This document shows, piece by piece, positions 6,920 through 15,125 of a stretch of DNA of 64,000 bases. The stretch covers positions 2,604,001-2,668,000 of the forward strand of contig NZ_CP017075.1 of assembly GCF_001742225.1 (NCBI RefSeq), in the 5' to 3' direction. The first letter of the stretch is position 1. The number at the start of each line of letters is the position of its first letter. Origin of the DNA: Novosphingobium resinovorum. Its GTDB lineage: Bacteria; Pseudomonadota; Alphaproteobacteria; Sphingomonadales; Sphingomonadaceae. Below the pieces are notes generated by a model that was given only the letters and a program-made list of their open reading frames with translations, made no database searches and was not told where the DNA came from. The position numbers and the translations under genes were made by a program.

Positions 6920-7777
6920 TCAGTGCGCTGCGACCATCGCCTCGCGGTATTCGGCCATGAGCGCGAAGCGCGGGTCGGCGACGGCGAGGTCGCCCATCGT
7001 CTTGGCGGCGCGCTTGGCGATCTGGCGCATGCGTTCGCGGGCAGTCTCGTCCTCGCAACCATCGAGCGCCGAAGTCTCGAACAGGCGGCCCTCAACGACC
7101 TGGCGGTTGTGCTGGAGGCGCTGTTCCAGCTCTCCGACCTCTCCGGTATCGAGCACCGGACGGCGCTGCGCCACCGCCCCGGCGGCGCGCTCGGCGCGAG
7201 TCAGCTTGCGGGGCTGGGCGCGGCGGCGGATGCGGTCGAGCCCGGAATTGCGCATGTGCTCGACATAGCTGTCGGTCAGCGCGCTCATCGCCGAATGGGC
7301 GAGGTAGTCGCTGGCCCCGGCCTCGGTGCGGCCGAGCGCATCCTCGTCGGCGATAGCCGCCAGGATCGACAGCCCCTCCCCGTCCTCGCCCCCGGTGATG
7401 GCGTCGAGCGAGACGGTGGTGGCTTCCACCTTGCGCGCGGAGGGGCGCTGGTCGGTCATGACGCGGAAGCGCAGGCTCTGCAGTTCGCCGCGGATCTGCC
7501 AGTTCACGAACGTGGTGAACTGCGCCTTCTCCGGCTCGTAAGCCAGGATCGCGCGGTGGACGGCGATCGCGCAGCACTGCTCCGCATCGTCCCAGTGGCC
7601 GACGAGGCCATACTGGCGGATGAAATGGCGAATGCGCGGCGCGATCAGCTTGAGGATGCAGGCGAAAGCGCGGTCCACCTCGGCCCGCTGCCGCCGGGTC
7701 TGCTCGGTGCCTTCCGGCGGCGTATTGGCGCTGACCGCAGCAACCGCAGCCTCAAGCGCGACAGTGATCTTCGACAT
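6920..7777 (-). CDS. Atypical sigma-70 family factor in the flagellar cluster
   Basis: The 285-residue product has a recognisable sigma region 2: residues 36-110 include APRIRHFIRQYGLVGHWDDA and AIAVHRAILAYEPEKAQFTT then FVNWQIRGEL. These match core-binding helix 2.2 and the -10-recognition helix 2.3/2.4 (FDPEKGxFxTYAxWWIRxxI). Regions 3 and 4 are not evident, except RERMRQIAKRAAKTM (residues 247-261), which resembles the region 4.2 recognition helix (SRERVRQIExRAL). It sits alone among flagellar operons, so it may be the flagellar sigma factor or a specialised relative. It is much more diverged than ordinary FliA. Start ATG 7775-7777. Confidence 0.75.
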   Translation of the reverse strand: MSKITVALEAAVAAVSANTPPEGTEQTRRQRAEVDRAFACILKLIAPRIRHFIRQYGLVGHWDDAEQCCAIAVHRAILAYEPEKAQFTTFVNWQIRGELQSLRFRVMTDQRPSARKVEATTVSLDAITGGEDGEGLSILAAIADEDALGRTEAGASDYLAHSAMSALTDSYVEHMRNSGLDRIRRRAQPRKLTRAERAAGAVAQRRPVLDTGEVGELEQRLQHNRQVVEGRLFETSALDGCEDETARERMRQIAKRAAKTMGDLAVADPRFALMAEYREAMVAAH

Positions 7778-7835
7778 GGCGAACCCCGATGGCACGCGCA
7801 GCCCCTTGCAACGCATCCATGGGCTCGGAATCTAT

Positions 7836-7866
7836 TCCTATAAATTGGGAACCAACAATCCTATAC
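7836..7866. promoter_or_regulatory. Paired TCCTATA motifs upstream of the sigma factor gene
   Basis: Two copies, TCCTATAAA (7836-7844) and TCCTATAC (7859-7866), lie 59-89 nt before the sigma factor ATG. They read in the plus direction, opposite to the gene, so on its strand they appear as TATAGGA. This orientation fits an operator or a palindromic element better than a simple -10. Confidence 0.4.
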
Positions 7867-7926
7867 GAGAGTTATCCACTGATGCGGCAAATTTTGCCGC
7901 GCAGATGGAGCGATTTTCCTAGTCGT

Positions 7927-8034
7927 CGTCCCGGACTTGATCCGGCACAGCTGGCCGAGAACGGCCTATCTTGCCGCGCGCGCAGCCCGGCCTCGCCTAA
8001 AGACAGCCACCGGTCCCGGATCAAGTCCGGGACG
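7927..8034. repeat. Inverted repeat, family D (CCCGGACTTGATCCGG)
   Basis: Perfect 19-nt arms CGTCCCGGACTTGATCCGG (7927-7945) and its reverse complement (8016-8034) are separated by a 70-nt loop. They lie between the transglycosylase gene and the sigma factor gene. Only one copy of this family is in the window. It may serve as a transcript 3' end or be a small dispersed element. Confidence 0.8.
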
Positions 8035-8051
8035 AAGCAATTGATATAGGA

Positions 8052-8996
8052 TCAGGCAAATCTTTCCGGCCGGACATGTTTGCCGACATAGTCCATCAGC
8101 CACGAACGGTGCGCCGCGACCGCACTTCCGGCCTGTGCGATCCGCCGTTCCGCCGCCGCCGAACCGACTTGCGCGCCCAGCAACTTGCGCGCGCGGTCGG
8201 GTGAGAGGCCGCCCGCAAGAAACCGCTTCGCATCGCCGACGCCGAGGTGATGGCCAAGGTACGCCGCCTGCGCGACCTCGGTGGTGCCCGCACCGATCGT
8301 CGCGCCCGAGCGGCGCAGCGCCGCGACATTGGCGCTGGCATAGTCGGCGACCGCCTCGATCGAGGCGCGCGGATCGTAGCGCAGCGCCAGCAGCGCGCCC
8401 CGGCTCTCGGCCTTGACCTGCCCGCGTGCGTCGAGCCAGCCGTTGGCCTCGGCCGTGCTGTTGAGCCAGGTGCCGGAGCGCTCCGCCTCGCCTTCCCACG
8501 TCCCGTTGAGGAACTGGCCGAGCCCCGCCGCGCTCGAACGCGGGTTACGCGAATAGGGCTGCCAAGTCCCGCCCGCGCCCTTGGCCGCCTCGGCATCGAC
8601 GATCGCCGCCAGCGCGGAGGCCGGAAGCCCGGTCCGCTCCGCCGCCGCATCGAGCATCCCGGCATAGCGCGCATTCGGGCCGCCGCCCATGGCGGACACC
8701 GCATCGCCGCTCGTCTCGGCCGGAGCCTCGGCCTGCGGCACAGCGGCCGTGTCCAGCGCCGCCTTCGAGTCCGGATCGAGGATCGCCAGCAACCGGTCGA
8801 GCCCGATCGGATCGCTCTGGCTGATGGCGGTAATGGAGGACTTGCCCTCGCCTTCCGTCTCTTCCGTCGAGCCCAGCGCCGCGCGCCACAGACGGCCGGA
8901 CATCTCCGAACGCGCCGTGTCATAGATCAACCGCGCCTTCTGCGACGCCGACAGATTCGCTGCCGTCAGGTTCGAAGAGGCGGTCTTGTCGATCAT
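8052..8996 (-). CDS. Flagellar lytic transglycosylase-like protein
   Basis: The 314-residue product has a lysozyme/SLT-like C-terminal half. ALAAIVDAEAAKG carries the likely catalytic glutamate, followed by NPRSSAAGLGQFLNGTWEGE, the usual SSAxGxxQFxxxTW motif of phage-type and soluble transglycosylases. The N-terminal 120 residues are low in conservation and rich in small residues. In an operon with fliI and fliJ (ATGA overlap with fliJ), it probably opens peptidoglycan for rod growth, the role of the FlgJ C-terminal domain elsewhere. No FlgJ rod-binding motif is recognisable, so I do not use that symbol. Confidence 0.72.
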   Translation of the reverse strand: MIDKTASSNLTAANLSASQKARLIYDTARSEMSGRLWRAALGSTEETEGEGKSSITAISQSDPIGLDRLLAILDPDSKAALDTAAVPQAEAPAETSGDAVSAMGGGPNARYAGMLDAAAERTGLPASALAAIVDAEAAKGAGGTWQPYSRNPRSSAAGLGQFLNGTWEGEAERSGTWLNSTAEANGWLDARGQVKAESRGALLALRYDPRASIEAVADYASANVAALRRSGATIGAGTTEVAQAAYLGHHLGVGDAKRFLAGGLSPDRARKLLGAQVGSAAAERRIAQAGSAVAAHRSWLMDYVGKHVRPERFA

Positions 8997-9412
8997 CGCG
9001 CGCGCAGGGTCCGCAGGAAGGCGGCGGCGCTGATGTCGTCGGTGGCGGACTGCTCGGCCGCAGCCTCGCTGCGCAGGGCTTCGGCGCGGTAATCGTCGGC
9101 GGCATTCTCGATCCCGCGCAGGACGCCGTAGGCGTCCACGGCGACTTCGCGCAGGGCATCGAGGCGCGCCTGCAGCTGCGTCTCGCGGGCCGAAAGCGCC
9201 TGCCGCTCGCCGCGCATGCGCCGCTGCCAGCCCGGCGAGACGAGGGTGAGATCGGTGGCGGCAAGGTCCGCCTCGCGCACCAGCGCAGCGGCGACGCGCA
9301 TCCGCTCCTGCTCGACCGCGCCCAAGGCGCCCGCCTCGGTGCGGATGGCGCTGCTCACTTCGTCCAGTTCGCGCTGCCGCACGCGCAATGCGGCGTCATA
9401 GGGCGTTTTCAT
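8993..9412 (-). CDS. fliJ: FliJ-like flagellar export chaperone
   Basis: The 139-residue product is predicted to be nearly all helix with heptad-like patterns (coiled coil), as expected for FliJ. FliJ is the stalk that inserts into the FliI hexamer and escorts chaperones to FlhA. It begins MKTPYDAALRVRQRELDEV. It overlaps the fliI end by 17 nt and the next gene by an ATGA. Sequence conservation in FliJ is weak, so the call depends on size, coiled coil and position after fliI. Confidence 0.75.
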   Translation of the reverse strand: MKTPYDAALRVRQRELDEVSSAIRTEAGALGAVEQERMRVAAALVREADLAATDLTLVSPGWQRRMRGERQALSARETQLQARLDALREVAVDAYGVLRGIENAADDYRAEALRSEAAAEQSATDDISAAAFLRTLRAR

Positions 9413-10730
9413 GAATTTCCTCCAGAATACCCAAGAGCGCCGCGAAGTCCTCGGCGGCGAAGCTGCGGATGCGCTTGTCCTGGTTGAGCAGCGCCTCGAT
9501 GCGCGGGGCGAGAGCGACGGCGCGGTCCACTTCGGCATTGGCCCCGGCGCGATAGGCGCCGAGGCGCACCATCTCCTCCATGTCCTTCCACGTCGCCAGT
9601 TCGGCGCGCGCGGCAAGGCGGGTGGCGTTGTCCTGCGGTTCCAGACACTGCGGCAAAGTGCGCGAGACCGAACGCAGCACATCGATGGCGGGATAGCGCC
9701 CGCGCTCGGCAATCTTGCGGGTGATGACGACGTGGCCGTCGAGGATGCCGCGCACCGCGTCGGCGACCGGCTCGTTGTGGTCGTCGCCGTCGACCAGTAC
9801 GGTGAACAGCCCCGTGATCGCCCCCTGCCCCGGAGTTCCCGGCCCGGCGCGCTCCAGCAGGCGCGGAAGTTCGGCGAAGACGGTGGGGGTATAGCCCTTG
9901 GTCGCGGGCGGCTCGCCTGCCGCAAGGCCGATCTCGCGCTGGGCCATGGCGAAGCGGGTGACCGAGTCCATCAGGCACAGCACGTCGAGCCCTTCGTCGC
10001 GGAAATGCTCGGCGACGGCGAGCGTGGTCCAGGCGGCCTGCCGGCGCAGCAGCGCGGGCTCGTCCGAGGTGGCGACGACGACGACGCTGCGCGCCAGCCC
10101 CTCCTCGCCAAGGTCATCCTGGATGAATTCCTGCACTTCGCGGCCGCGCTCGCCGATGAGGCCGATGACGGCGACGTCGCACTCGGTCCAGCGCGCCAGC
10201 ATGGACAGGAGCGTGGACTTGCCCACGCCCGAGCCCGCGAAAAGGCCGAGGCGCTGGCCCCGGCACAACGGCGCGAAAAGGTCCAGCGCGCGCACCCCGG
10301 TCTCGATCCGCGCACCGACGCGGGCGCGCGCGGATGCGGGCGGCGGCGCGGACTTTATGCGGCGCTGCTCGCGTCCTTGCGGCAGCGGACCCTTGCCGTC
10401 CACCGGGCGGCCGAGCCCGTCCACCACCCGGCCCAGCCAGCCCGAGGAGACACGCAGGCCCAGTTGCCCGGCGGACAAGTCCGCACGCGATCCGGAAGCG
10501 ATGCCCTCTGGCTCGTTGAAGGGCATGCAGTGGGCGATGCCGTGGTCGAGGCCCACCACTTCCGCCTCGATCGCCCCCACGGGAGAGCGCAAGGTTATCC
10601 GCGAGCCGATCCGCGCGGCCCCGGCCAGCCCGTCCACCTCGATCAGCGCACCGCGCACCGCGACGACCCGGCCATACCGCTGGTCGGGCGCAAGCATGCG
10701 CAGGCCGGAAGCGGCGGCGGCTAGGGGCAT
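9396..10730 (-). CDS. fliI: FliI, flagellar export ATPase
   Basis: FliI is the hexameric ATPase that energises flagellar export. The 444-residue protein has a Walker A GSGVGKST at residues 166-173, GLIGERGREVQEFIQDDL, a Walker B region DVLCLMDSVTRFAMAQREIG, and the FliI/SctN signatures GEPPATKGYTPTVFAELPRL and GRYPAIDVLRS. Length is standard. fliH is not upstream: the region before fliI holds a family C palindrome and then flbT. Downstream fliJ overlaps its end. Confidence 0.97.
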   Translation of the reverse strand: MPLAAAASGLRMLAPDQRYGRVVAVRGALIEVDGLAGAARIGSRITLRSPVGAIEAEVVGLDHGIAHCMPFNEPEGIASGSRADLSAGQLGLRVSSGWLGRVVDGLGRPVDGKGPLPQGREQRRIKSAPPPASARARVGARIETGVRALDLFAPLCRGQRLGLFAGSGVGKSTLLSMLARWTECDVAVIGLIGERGREVQEFIQDDLGEEGLARSVVVVATSDEPALLRRQAAWTTLAVAEHFRDEGLDVLCLMDSVTRFAMAQREIGLAAGEPPATKGYTPTVFAELPRLLERAGPGTPGQGAITGLFTVLVDGDDHNEPVADAVRGILDGHVVITRKIAERGRYPAIDVLRSVSRTLPQCLEPQDNATRLAARAELATWKDMEEMVRLGAYRAGANAEVDRAVALAPRIEALLNQDKRIRSFAAEDFAALLGILEEIHENAL

Positions 10731-10771
10731 GGCCTCAAGACCGTGCCCCGACCATCAACCTTCCCTCCGTT

Positions 10772-10848
10772 CGTCATTGCGAGCGCAGCGAAGCAATCCA
10801 GGGCGGTGTTAAGCTGCCCTGGATTGCTTCGCTGCGCTCGCAATGACG
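10772..10848. repeat. Inverted repeat, family C (CATTGCGAGCGCAGCGAAGC)
   Basis: Perfect 33-nt arms (10772-10804 and 10816-10848) flank an 11-nt loop, so the RNA would form a very stable hairpin. A second copy is at 18819-18894. It lies between flbT and fliI, read on the minus strand, where it could end flbT transcription. Confidence 0.9.
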
Positions 10849-10871
10849 AGGTTGGGGGTGGCATTGCGCGC

Positions 10872-11276
10872 TCAGTCGGCTGCGGGCGCCAAGCGGGCCA
10901 GCGCCTCGGCTTCGTAGGCGATCAGCCAGCGGCAGTCGGAAAGCGCCTGGTAGAACTGGCCGACCGAGACCTTGTTGGCGAAGGCGACACAGACCGCCTT
11001 CGCCTCCGGCGCCTGCAGCGCGCCGAGCAGGACTTCGAGCTTCTCCAGCAAGGTCTGCTGGTGGCGTTCGAGATCGGCCGGGTCGATATAGGCCATCATG
11101 CACGCGAAATAGAGCTGCTTAGCCGGCGAGGTCGCATCCTGCGGCTTCATGACGTCGCGCCCGCGCAGGATCGTGGCGTCGTTTTCCAGCACGAGATCGG
11201 TGCGACCGACCGCGCGCAGAACCGCGCCGTTCACGATGACCGGCTCGCCGTTGCGAAGCGAAATACGAAGCGTCAT
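10872..11276 (-). CDS. flbT: FlbT, flagellin translation regulator
   Basis: FlbT binds the leader of flagellin mRNA and limits flagellin translation until the hook is finished. The 134-residue product starts MTLRISLRNGEPVIVNGAVL, with RAVGRTDLVLENDATILRGR and a central AKQLYFACMMAYID, all FlbT signatures. Start ATG 11274-11276 follows a 28-nt leader after the promoter-like CATCCTATAATGG. It is monocistronic. Its partner flaF lies at 6368-6736. Confidence 0.95.
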   Translation of the reverse strand: MTLRISLRNGEPVIVNGAVLRAVGRTDLVLENDATILRGRDVMKPQDATSPAKQLYFACMMAYIDPADLERHQQTLLEKLEVLLGALQAPEAKAVCVAFANKVSVGQFYQALSDCRWLIAYEAEALARLAPAAD

Positions 11277-11303
11277 GTCCCAGAATGTCCCAGTTAGACC
11301 GCC

Positions 11304-11312
11304 ATTATAGGA
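11304..11312 (-). promoter_or_regulatory. TCCTATAAT motif before flbT
   Basis: The minus strand reads CCCCCAAACCATCCTATAAT ending at 11304, 28 nt before the flbT ATG. The flgE region on the plus strand has the close relative CCCCAATTCATCCTACAATG, so similarity here extends about 8 nt upstream of the core motif. Confidence 0.55.
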
Positions 11313-11364
11313 TGGTTTGGGGGTGATCCGGTCATGGCAGGCAATTTTTGCCGGGGTCGCGCAT

Positions 11365-11506
11365 GCCCACCGCGCTGCGACTAGGGCCTGCGGCCCAAGT
11401 CTCGCTGCCCCTCCCACAAGCGGGCGGGGCAAACCATGTCAGCCCGCCCGCTTGCGGAAGGGCCGGGAGGCTTGAGAGCGAAGCGAACTAGCCGGACGGG
11501 GTGGGC
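11365..11506. repeat. Dispersed element, family E, copy 1
   Basis: A 142-nt stretch upstream of flgE begins GCCCACCGCGCTGCGACTAG and ends AGCCGGACGGGGTGGGC, so its ends are roughly inverted. An internal palindrome CCCGCCCGCTTGCGG pairs with CAAGCGGGCGGGG. The second copy, at 25754-25913, shares the ends, the order and the CTGCGACTAGG...CCAAGTCTCGCT segment. It is a small non-coding dispersed element. Confidence 0.8.
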
Positions 11507-11563
11507 GCCGTTTCGAGCATCCGCGAATTTTTCCCGCGCCCAAAACCACTCCTCCCCAATTCA

Positions 11564-11572
11564 TCCTACAAT
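11564..11572 (+). promoter_or_regulatory. TCCTACAAT motif before flgE
   Basis: TTCATCCTACAATGCC lies 74 nt before the flgE ATG and is one mismatch from the flbT motif. It probably drives flgE-flgK-flgL. The role is inferred from recurrence across the cluster. Confidence 0.5.
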
Positions 11573-11645
11573 GCCTGTGTCCGGTGCGTGGGTGCGCAGC
11601 CCCGCGACGCCAATATTGCCGCATGGACGGCACAGGAGACATGCA

Positions 11646-13001
11646 ATGAGCCTCTATTCCGCTCTCTATGCCGGCGTTTCGGGCCTCAGCGCGCAGTCGA
11701 GCGCGATGGCGACCGTCGCGGACAACATCACCAACGTGAACACCATCGGTTACAAGGGCACTTCGGCGCAATTCCAGTCGCTCGTCACCGGCGGCAGCCT
11801 GACCTCCAGCTATTCGGCCGGCGGCGTCGCGGCGACGCCCAAGGCGCTGATCTCCAAGCAGGGCCTGCTGCAGGCCTCGTCGAGCCTCACCGACATCGGC
11901 ATCGACGGCTCGGGCTTCTTCGTCGTGCGCTCCAGCGCCGACGCGAACGGCGCGATCGCCTATACCCGCGCCGGGTCGTTCACCACCGACAGCTCGGGCT
12001 ATCTGCGCAACACCGCAGGCTACTACCTGATGGGCTGGCCGCTCGATACCTCGGGCAACTACGTCAACAACGGCAGCATGGACTCGCTGCAGCCGATCCG
12101 TCCGACCGCGCTGACCGGCGCTGCAGCGCCGACGACGTCGATCCAGCTGCGCGCGAACCTCGATTCCACGGCCGAGGCAGTGACCGGCTACGTCTCGGGC
12201 AGCATGGCGAACGGCACGACGACGCCGCAGTTCGCCCGCTCGATCCAGGTCTACGATTCGCAGGGCACCGCACACACCCTGACGATGAACTTCGTCAAGA
12301 CCGGCGCGAACACCTGGCAAGCCGAGATCACCGGCAATTCCGCCGACATCGGCAAATTCAACGGCACCGACATCACCGCCCCGGCCGACGGCGCCGAAGG
12401 ATCGCAGGTCCTGCTCGCCAGCGCCACCGTCAGCTTCAACGCCGACGGCAGCCTCAAGCTGACGACGCGCGATGGCCAGACCACCCCGGACCCGCTGTTC
12501 CAACCGCTCGACATCCAGTGGCGCAACCAGGCCGATTCCGAGCCGATCACGCTCGACCTCGGCGCGAACGGGCAGCTCAACGGCCTGACCCAGTTCGGCA
12601 GCACGTCCGCCCTGCTCTCCTCGACCATCGACGGCGGTATGCTGGGCACGGTGTCGTCGGTGAGCATCTCGGACACCGGCGTCGTCAGCGCAGTGTTCGA
12701 CGACGGCACCTCGCGCCCGATCTACCAGCTGCCGATCGCCACCTTCCAGAACCCGGACGGCCTGACCCGCATCAGCGGCAATGCCTACATCGTCTCGCAG
12801 CAGTCGGGCAACGCGGCGATCAACGAGCCGGGCACCGTGGGCGGCGGCACCCTGTCGGCCAGCATGCTCGAAGCGTCCAACGTCGATCTGGCGGCGGAGT
12901 TCTCGAACATGATCCTGTTCCAGCGCGCCTACAGCGCCTCGTCCAAGATCATCACCACGGTCGACGACATGCTGCAGGAAGTGAGCAACCTGAAGCGCTG
13001 A
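11646..13001 (+). CDS. flgE: FlgE, flagellar hook protein
   Basis: FlgE polymerises into the hook that joins rod and filament. The 451-residue protein starts MSLYSALYAGVSGLSAQSSA then MATVADNITNVNTIGYKGTS, the flagellar rod/hook N terminus. It ends ASMLEASNVDLAAEFSNMIL followed by FQRAYSASSKIITTVDDMLQ, the matching C terminus; the D1/D2 regions between are variable. The ATG at 11646 is chosen because the longer open frame upstream contains the family E repeat. FlgE, FlgK and FlgL are in one operon. The hook cap gene flgD and hook-length gene fliK are not nearby. Confidence 0.95.
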   Translation: MSLYSALYAGVSGLSAQSSAMATVADNITNVNTIGYKGTSAQFQSLVTGGSLTSSYSAGGVAATPKALISKQGLLQASSSLTDIGIDGSGFFVVRSSADANGAIAYTRAGSFTTDSSGYLRNTAGYYLMGWPLDTSGNYVNNGSMDSLQPIRPTALTGAAAPTTSIQLRANLDSTAEAVTGYVSGSMANGTTTPQFARSIQVYDSQGTAHTLTMNFVKTGANTWQAEITGNSADIGKFNGTDITAPADGAEGSQVLLASATVSFNADGSLKLTTRDGQTTPDPLFQPLDIQWRNQADSEPITLDLGANGQLNGLTQFGSTSALLSSTIDGGMLGTVSSVSISDTGVVSAVFDDGTSRPIYQLPIATFQNPDGLTRISGNAYIVSQQSGNAAINEPGTVGGGTLSASMLEASNVDLAAEFSNMILFQRAYSASSKIITTVDDMLQEVSNLKR

Positions 13002-13024
13002 CGCCCTCGCTGTCCGGCTAGCCC

Positions 13025-15121
13025 GTGTCCATCAACTCGATCCTCAGCTCCGCGATCTCGGGGCTCTCCGCCTCGCAGGCGGGGATGCAGGTCGTCTCGA
13101 CCAACATCGCCAATGTCGGCACCGTCGGCTATGCGCGCCAGACGGTGTCGCAGAGCGCATCGGTGGCGGCGGGCCAGGTCAATGGCGTGGTGGTGGGCGA
13201 GCCTTCGCGCGTGGCCGACAAGTTCCTCGAGAACGCGGTCTACAAGCGCGCGGGCACCGCCGGGCGGGCGGAAGCGGCGGCCAATTACCTCGACCGGCTG
13301 CAATCGCTGCTGGGCTCGCCCAGTTCGGCCAGCGGACTGACCGCGCGGCTTTCGGCGATCGCCAGCTCGGTCTCGCAGGTCACCGGTCTGCAGGGCTCGG
13401 CGGAGTCCGTCGCGCTGTTCACCGGCAACGTCGATGACACGATCGACACCCTGCAGGGCCTCCAGTCCGACGTCACCAACTTGCGCGCCGACGTGGAAAG
13501 CGAGGTCTCCGACACCGTCGACCGCGTGAACGTGCTGCTGCAGAAGATCCACGGCCTCAACGCCGACGTCTCGCGCCTGCAGGGCCTCGGCCTCAGCACT
13601 TCCGGCCCGGCAGACGAGCGGATGAGCGCGCTGCAGGAACTGAGCGGCCTCGTCGAAGTGAGCGTGCGCGAACAGCCCGATGGGCGTGTCACGATCGACA
13701 CCGCATCGGGGCAGGTCCTGCTCGACAAGCGTCTGCGCCAGCTGAGCTATGCGGACCAGGGCGCCACCACGGCGCAGACCAGCTATTCGGCCATCGATAT
13801 CCGCTTCGCCAGCGACAACGGCACGATGCAGGCGTCCACCGGCGAGACGATCGCATCCACCGCCGTCGGCGGCAAGCTCGGCGGCCTGCTCGACATGCGC
13901 GACCGCGTGCTGCCGGGCTTTTCCGAGCAGCTCGGCCAGCTGTTCACCGGTCTTGCCCAGACATTGAACGCGGTGTCGAACGCGGGCACCACCCTGCCCG
14001 CGCCTCAGACCCTGACCGGGCAGGCCAACGGCCTTGTCGGCTCCGACCGCCTCGGCTTCACCGGCAAGGCGACGTTCGCGGTCGTGTCGAGCGACGGGAC
14101 GATGGTGGCCAAGACCACCGTGGACTTCGGCGCGCTTCCCGCAAACGCTACGGTGGACGACGCGGTCGCCGCGATCAACGCCGGGCTCTCGCCTGCCGCC
14201 ACCGCCAGCTTCAAGGACGGCGTGCTGTCGATCAGCGCCGCTTCCAGCGCCAACGGCGTGGCCATCGCACAGGACGCAGAAGCGCCTAGCGACCGCGCGG
14301 GCGTCGGGTTCTCGCAGTTTTTCGGGCTCAACAACCTTGTTCGCTCGGGCACCAGCGGGCTCGTTCCTTCGGGCTTCACCGCCAGCGACCCGACCGGCTT
14401 CACTGCAGGCGAAACGACCAGGCTGGTCCTGCGCGATTCCTCGGGCAAGATCCTCACCAGCCAGACCCTGACCGCTGCTGATGGCGACACCTGGGGCGAC
14501 GTCATCTCCCAGCTCAACGGCGGCGATCTGGCGAAATACGGCAGCTTCGCGCTCGACGACACCGGCCGTGTCGCCTTCACACCCAAGGTCGGCAATTCCG
14601 GCGCGACGATCGAAGTGCCGGTGGACAGCACCGACCGCTACGGCACCGGCTTGTCGTTCTCGGCACTTTCGGGCCTGACCGGCGCAGCGAGCGGGCTGTC
14701 CACCGCGCAAGTCTCGGCCGACATGCTGAACGACACCTCGCGCGTACCGCTGGCCCAGCTGCAGACGGGCGCGGCAGTGGGCGAGAAGGCAATCGGCGCG
14801 GGCGACATCCGCAATGCCACCGCCTTCGTCGATGCCCTCGCGGGGTCGGCGAATTTCGGCAAGGACGGCAAGGCCACCGTCACCGCCTTCGCCAACCGCC
14901 TGCTGGGCAACGTCGGCGCGCAGGCCGCTCTGGCGAAGACCACTTACGACGACGCCTCCGCCCGCCTGACCGATGCTGCGACGCGGCGCGATTCCTACTC
15001 CGGCGTCAATATCGACGAGGAACTGGCGCAAATGGTCGTGCTGCAGAACAGCTATTCCGCCGCCGCGCGGGTGATTAGCACCGCCTCGCAGATGTACGAC
15101 GCCCTGCTCAACATGGTGTGA
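13025..15121 (+). CDS. flgK: FlgK, hook-filament junction protein (HAP1)
   Basis: FlgK is the first of the two junction proteins between hook and filament. The 698-residue product starts at a GTG (13025): MSINSILSSAISGLSASQAG then MQVVSTNIANVGTVGYARQT, with TVS following. It ends with VNIDEELAQMVVLQNSYSAA then ARVISTASQMYDALLNMV, the family signature. The central region is larger than in enteric FlgK (about 550 residues), with a Thr/Ser/Ala-rich insertion near residues 330-560. There is no strong ribosome site before the GTG; coupling to flgE, 23 nt upstream, is likely. Confidence 0.94.
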   Translation: MSINSILSSAISGLSASQAGMQVVSTNIANVGTVGYARQTVSQSASVAAGQVNGVVVGEPSRVADKFLENAVYKRAGTAGRAEAAANYLDRLQSLLGSPSSASGLTARLSAIASSVSQVTGLQGSAESVALFTGNVDDTIDTLQGLQSDVTNLRADVESEVSDTVDRVNVLLQKIHGLNADVSRLQGLGLSTSGPADERMSALQELSGLVEVSVREQPDGRVTIDTASGQVLLDKRLRQLSYADQGATTAQTSYSAIDIRFASDNGTMQASTGETIASTAVGGKLGGLLDMRDRVLPGFSEQLGQLFTGLAQTLNAVSNAGTTLPAPQTLTGQANGLVGSDRLGFTGKATFAVVSSDGTMVAKTTVDFGALPANATVDDAVAAINAGLSPAATASFKDGVLSISAASSANGVAIAQDAEAPSDRAGVGFSQFFGLNNLVRSGTSGLVPSGFTASDPTGFTAGETTRLVLRDSSGKILTSQTLTAADGDTWGDVISQLNGGDLAKYGSFALDDTGRVAFTPKVGNSGATIEVPVDSTDRYGTGLSFSALSGLTGAASGLSTAQVSADMLNDTSRVPLAQLQTGAAVGEKAIGAGDIRNATAFVDALAGSANFGKDGKATVTAFANRLLGNVGAQAALAKTTYDDASARLTDAATRRDSYSGVNIDEELAQMVVLQNSYSAAARVISTASQMYDALLNMV

Positions 15122-15125
15122 TCCG

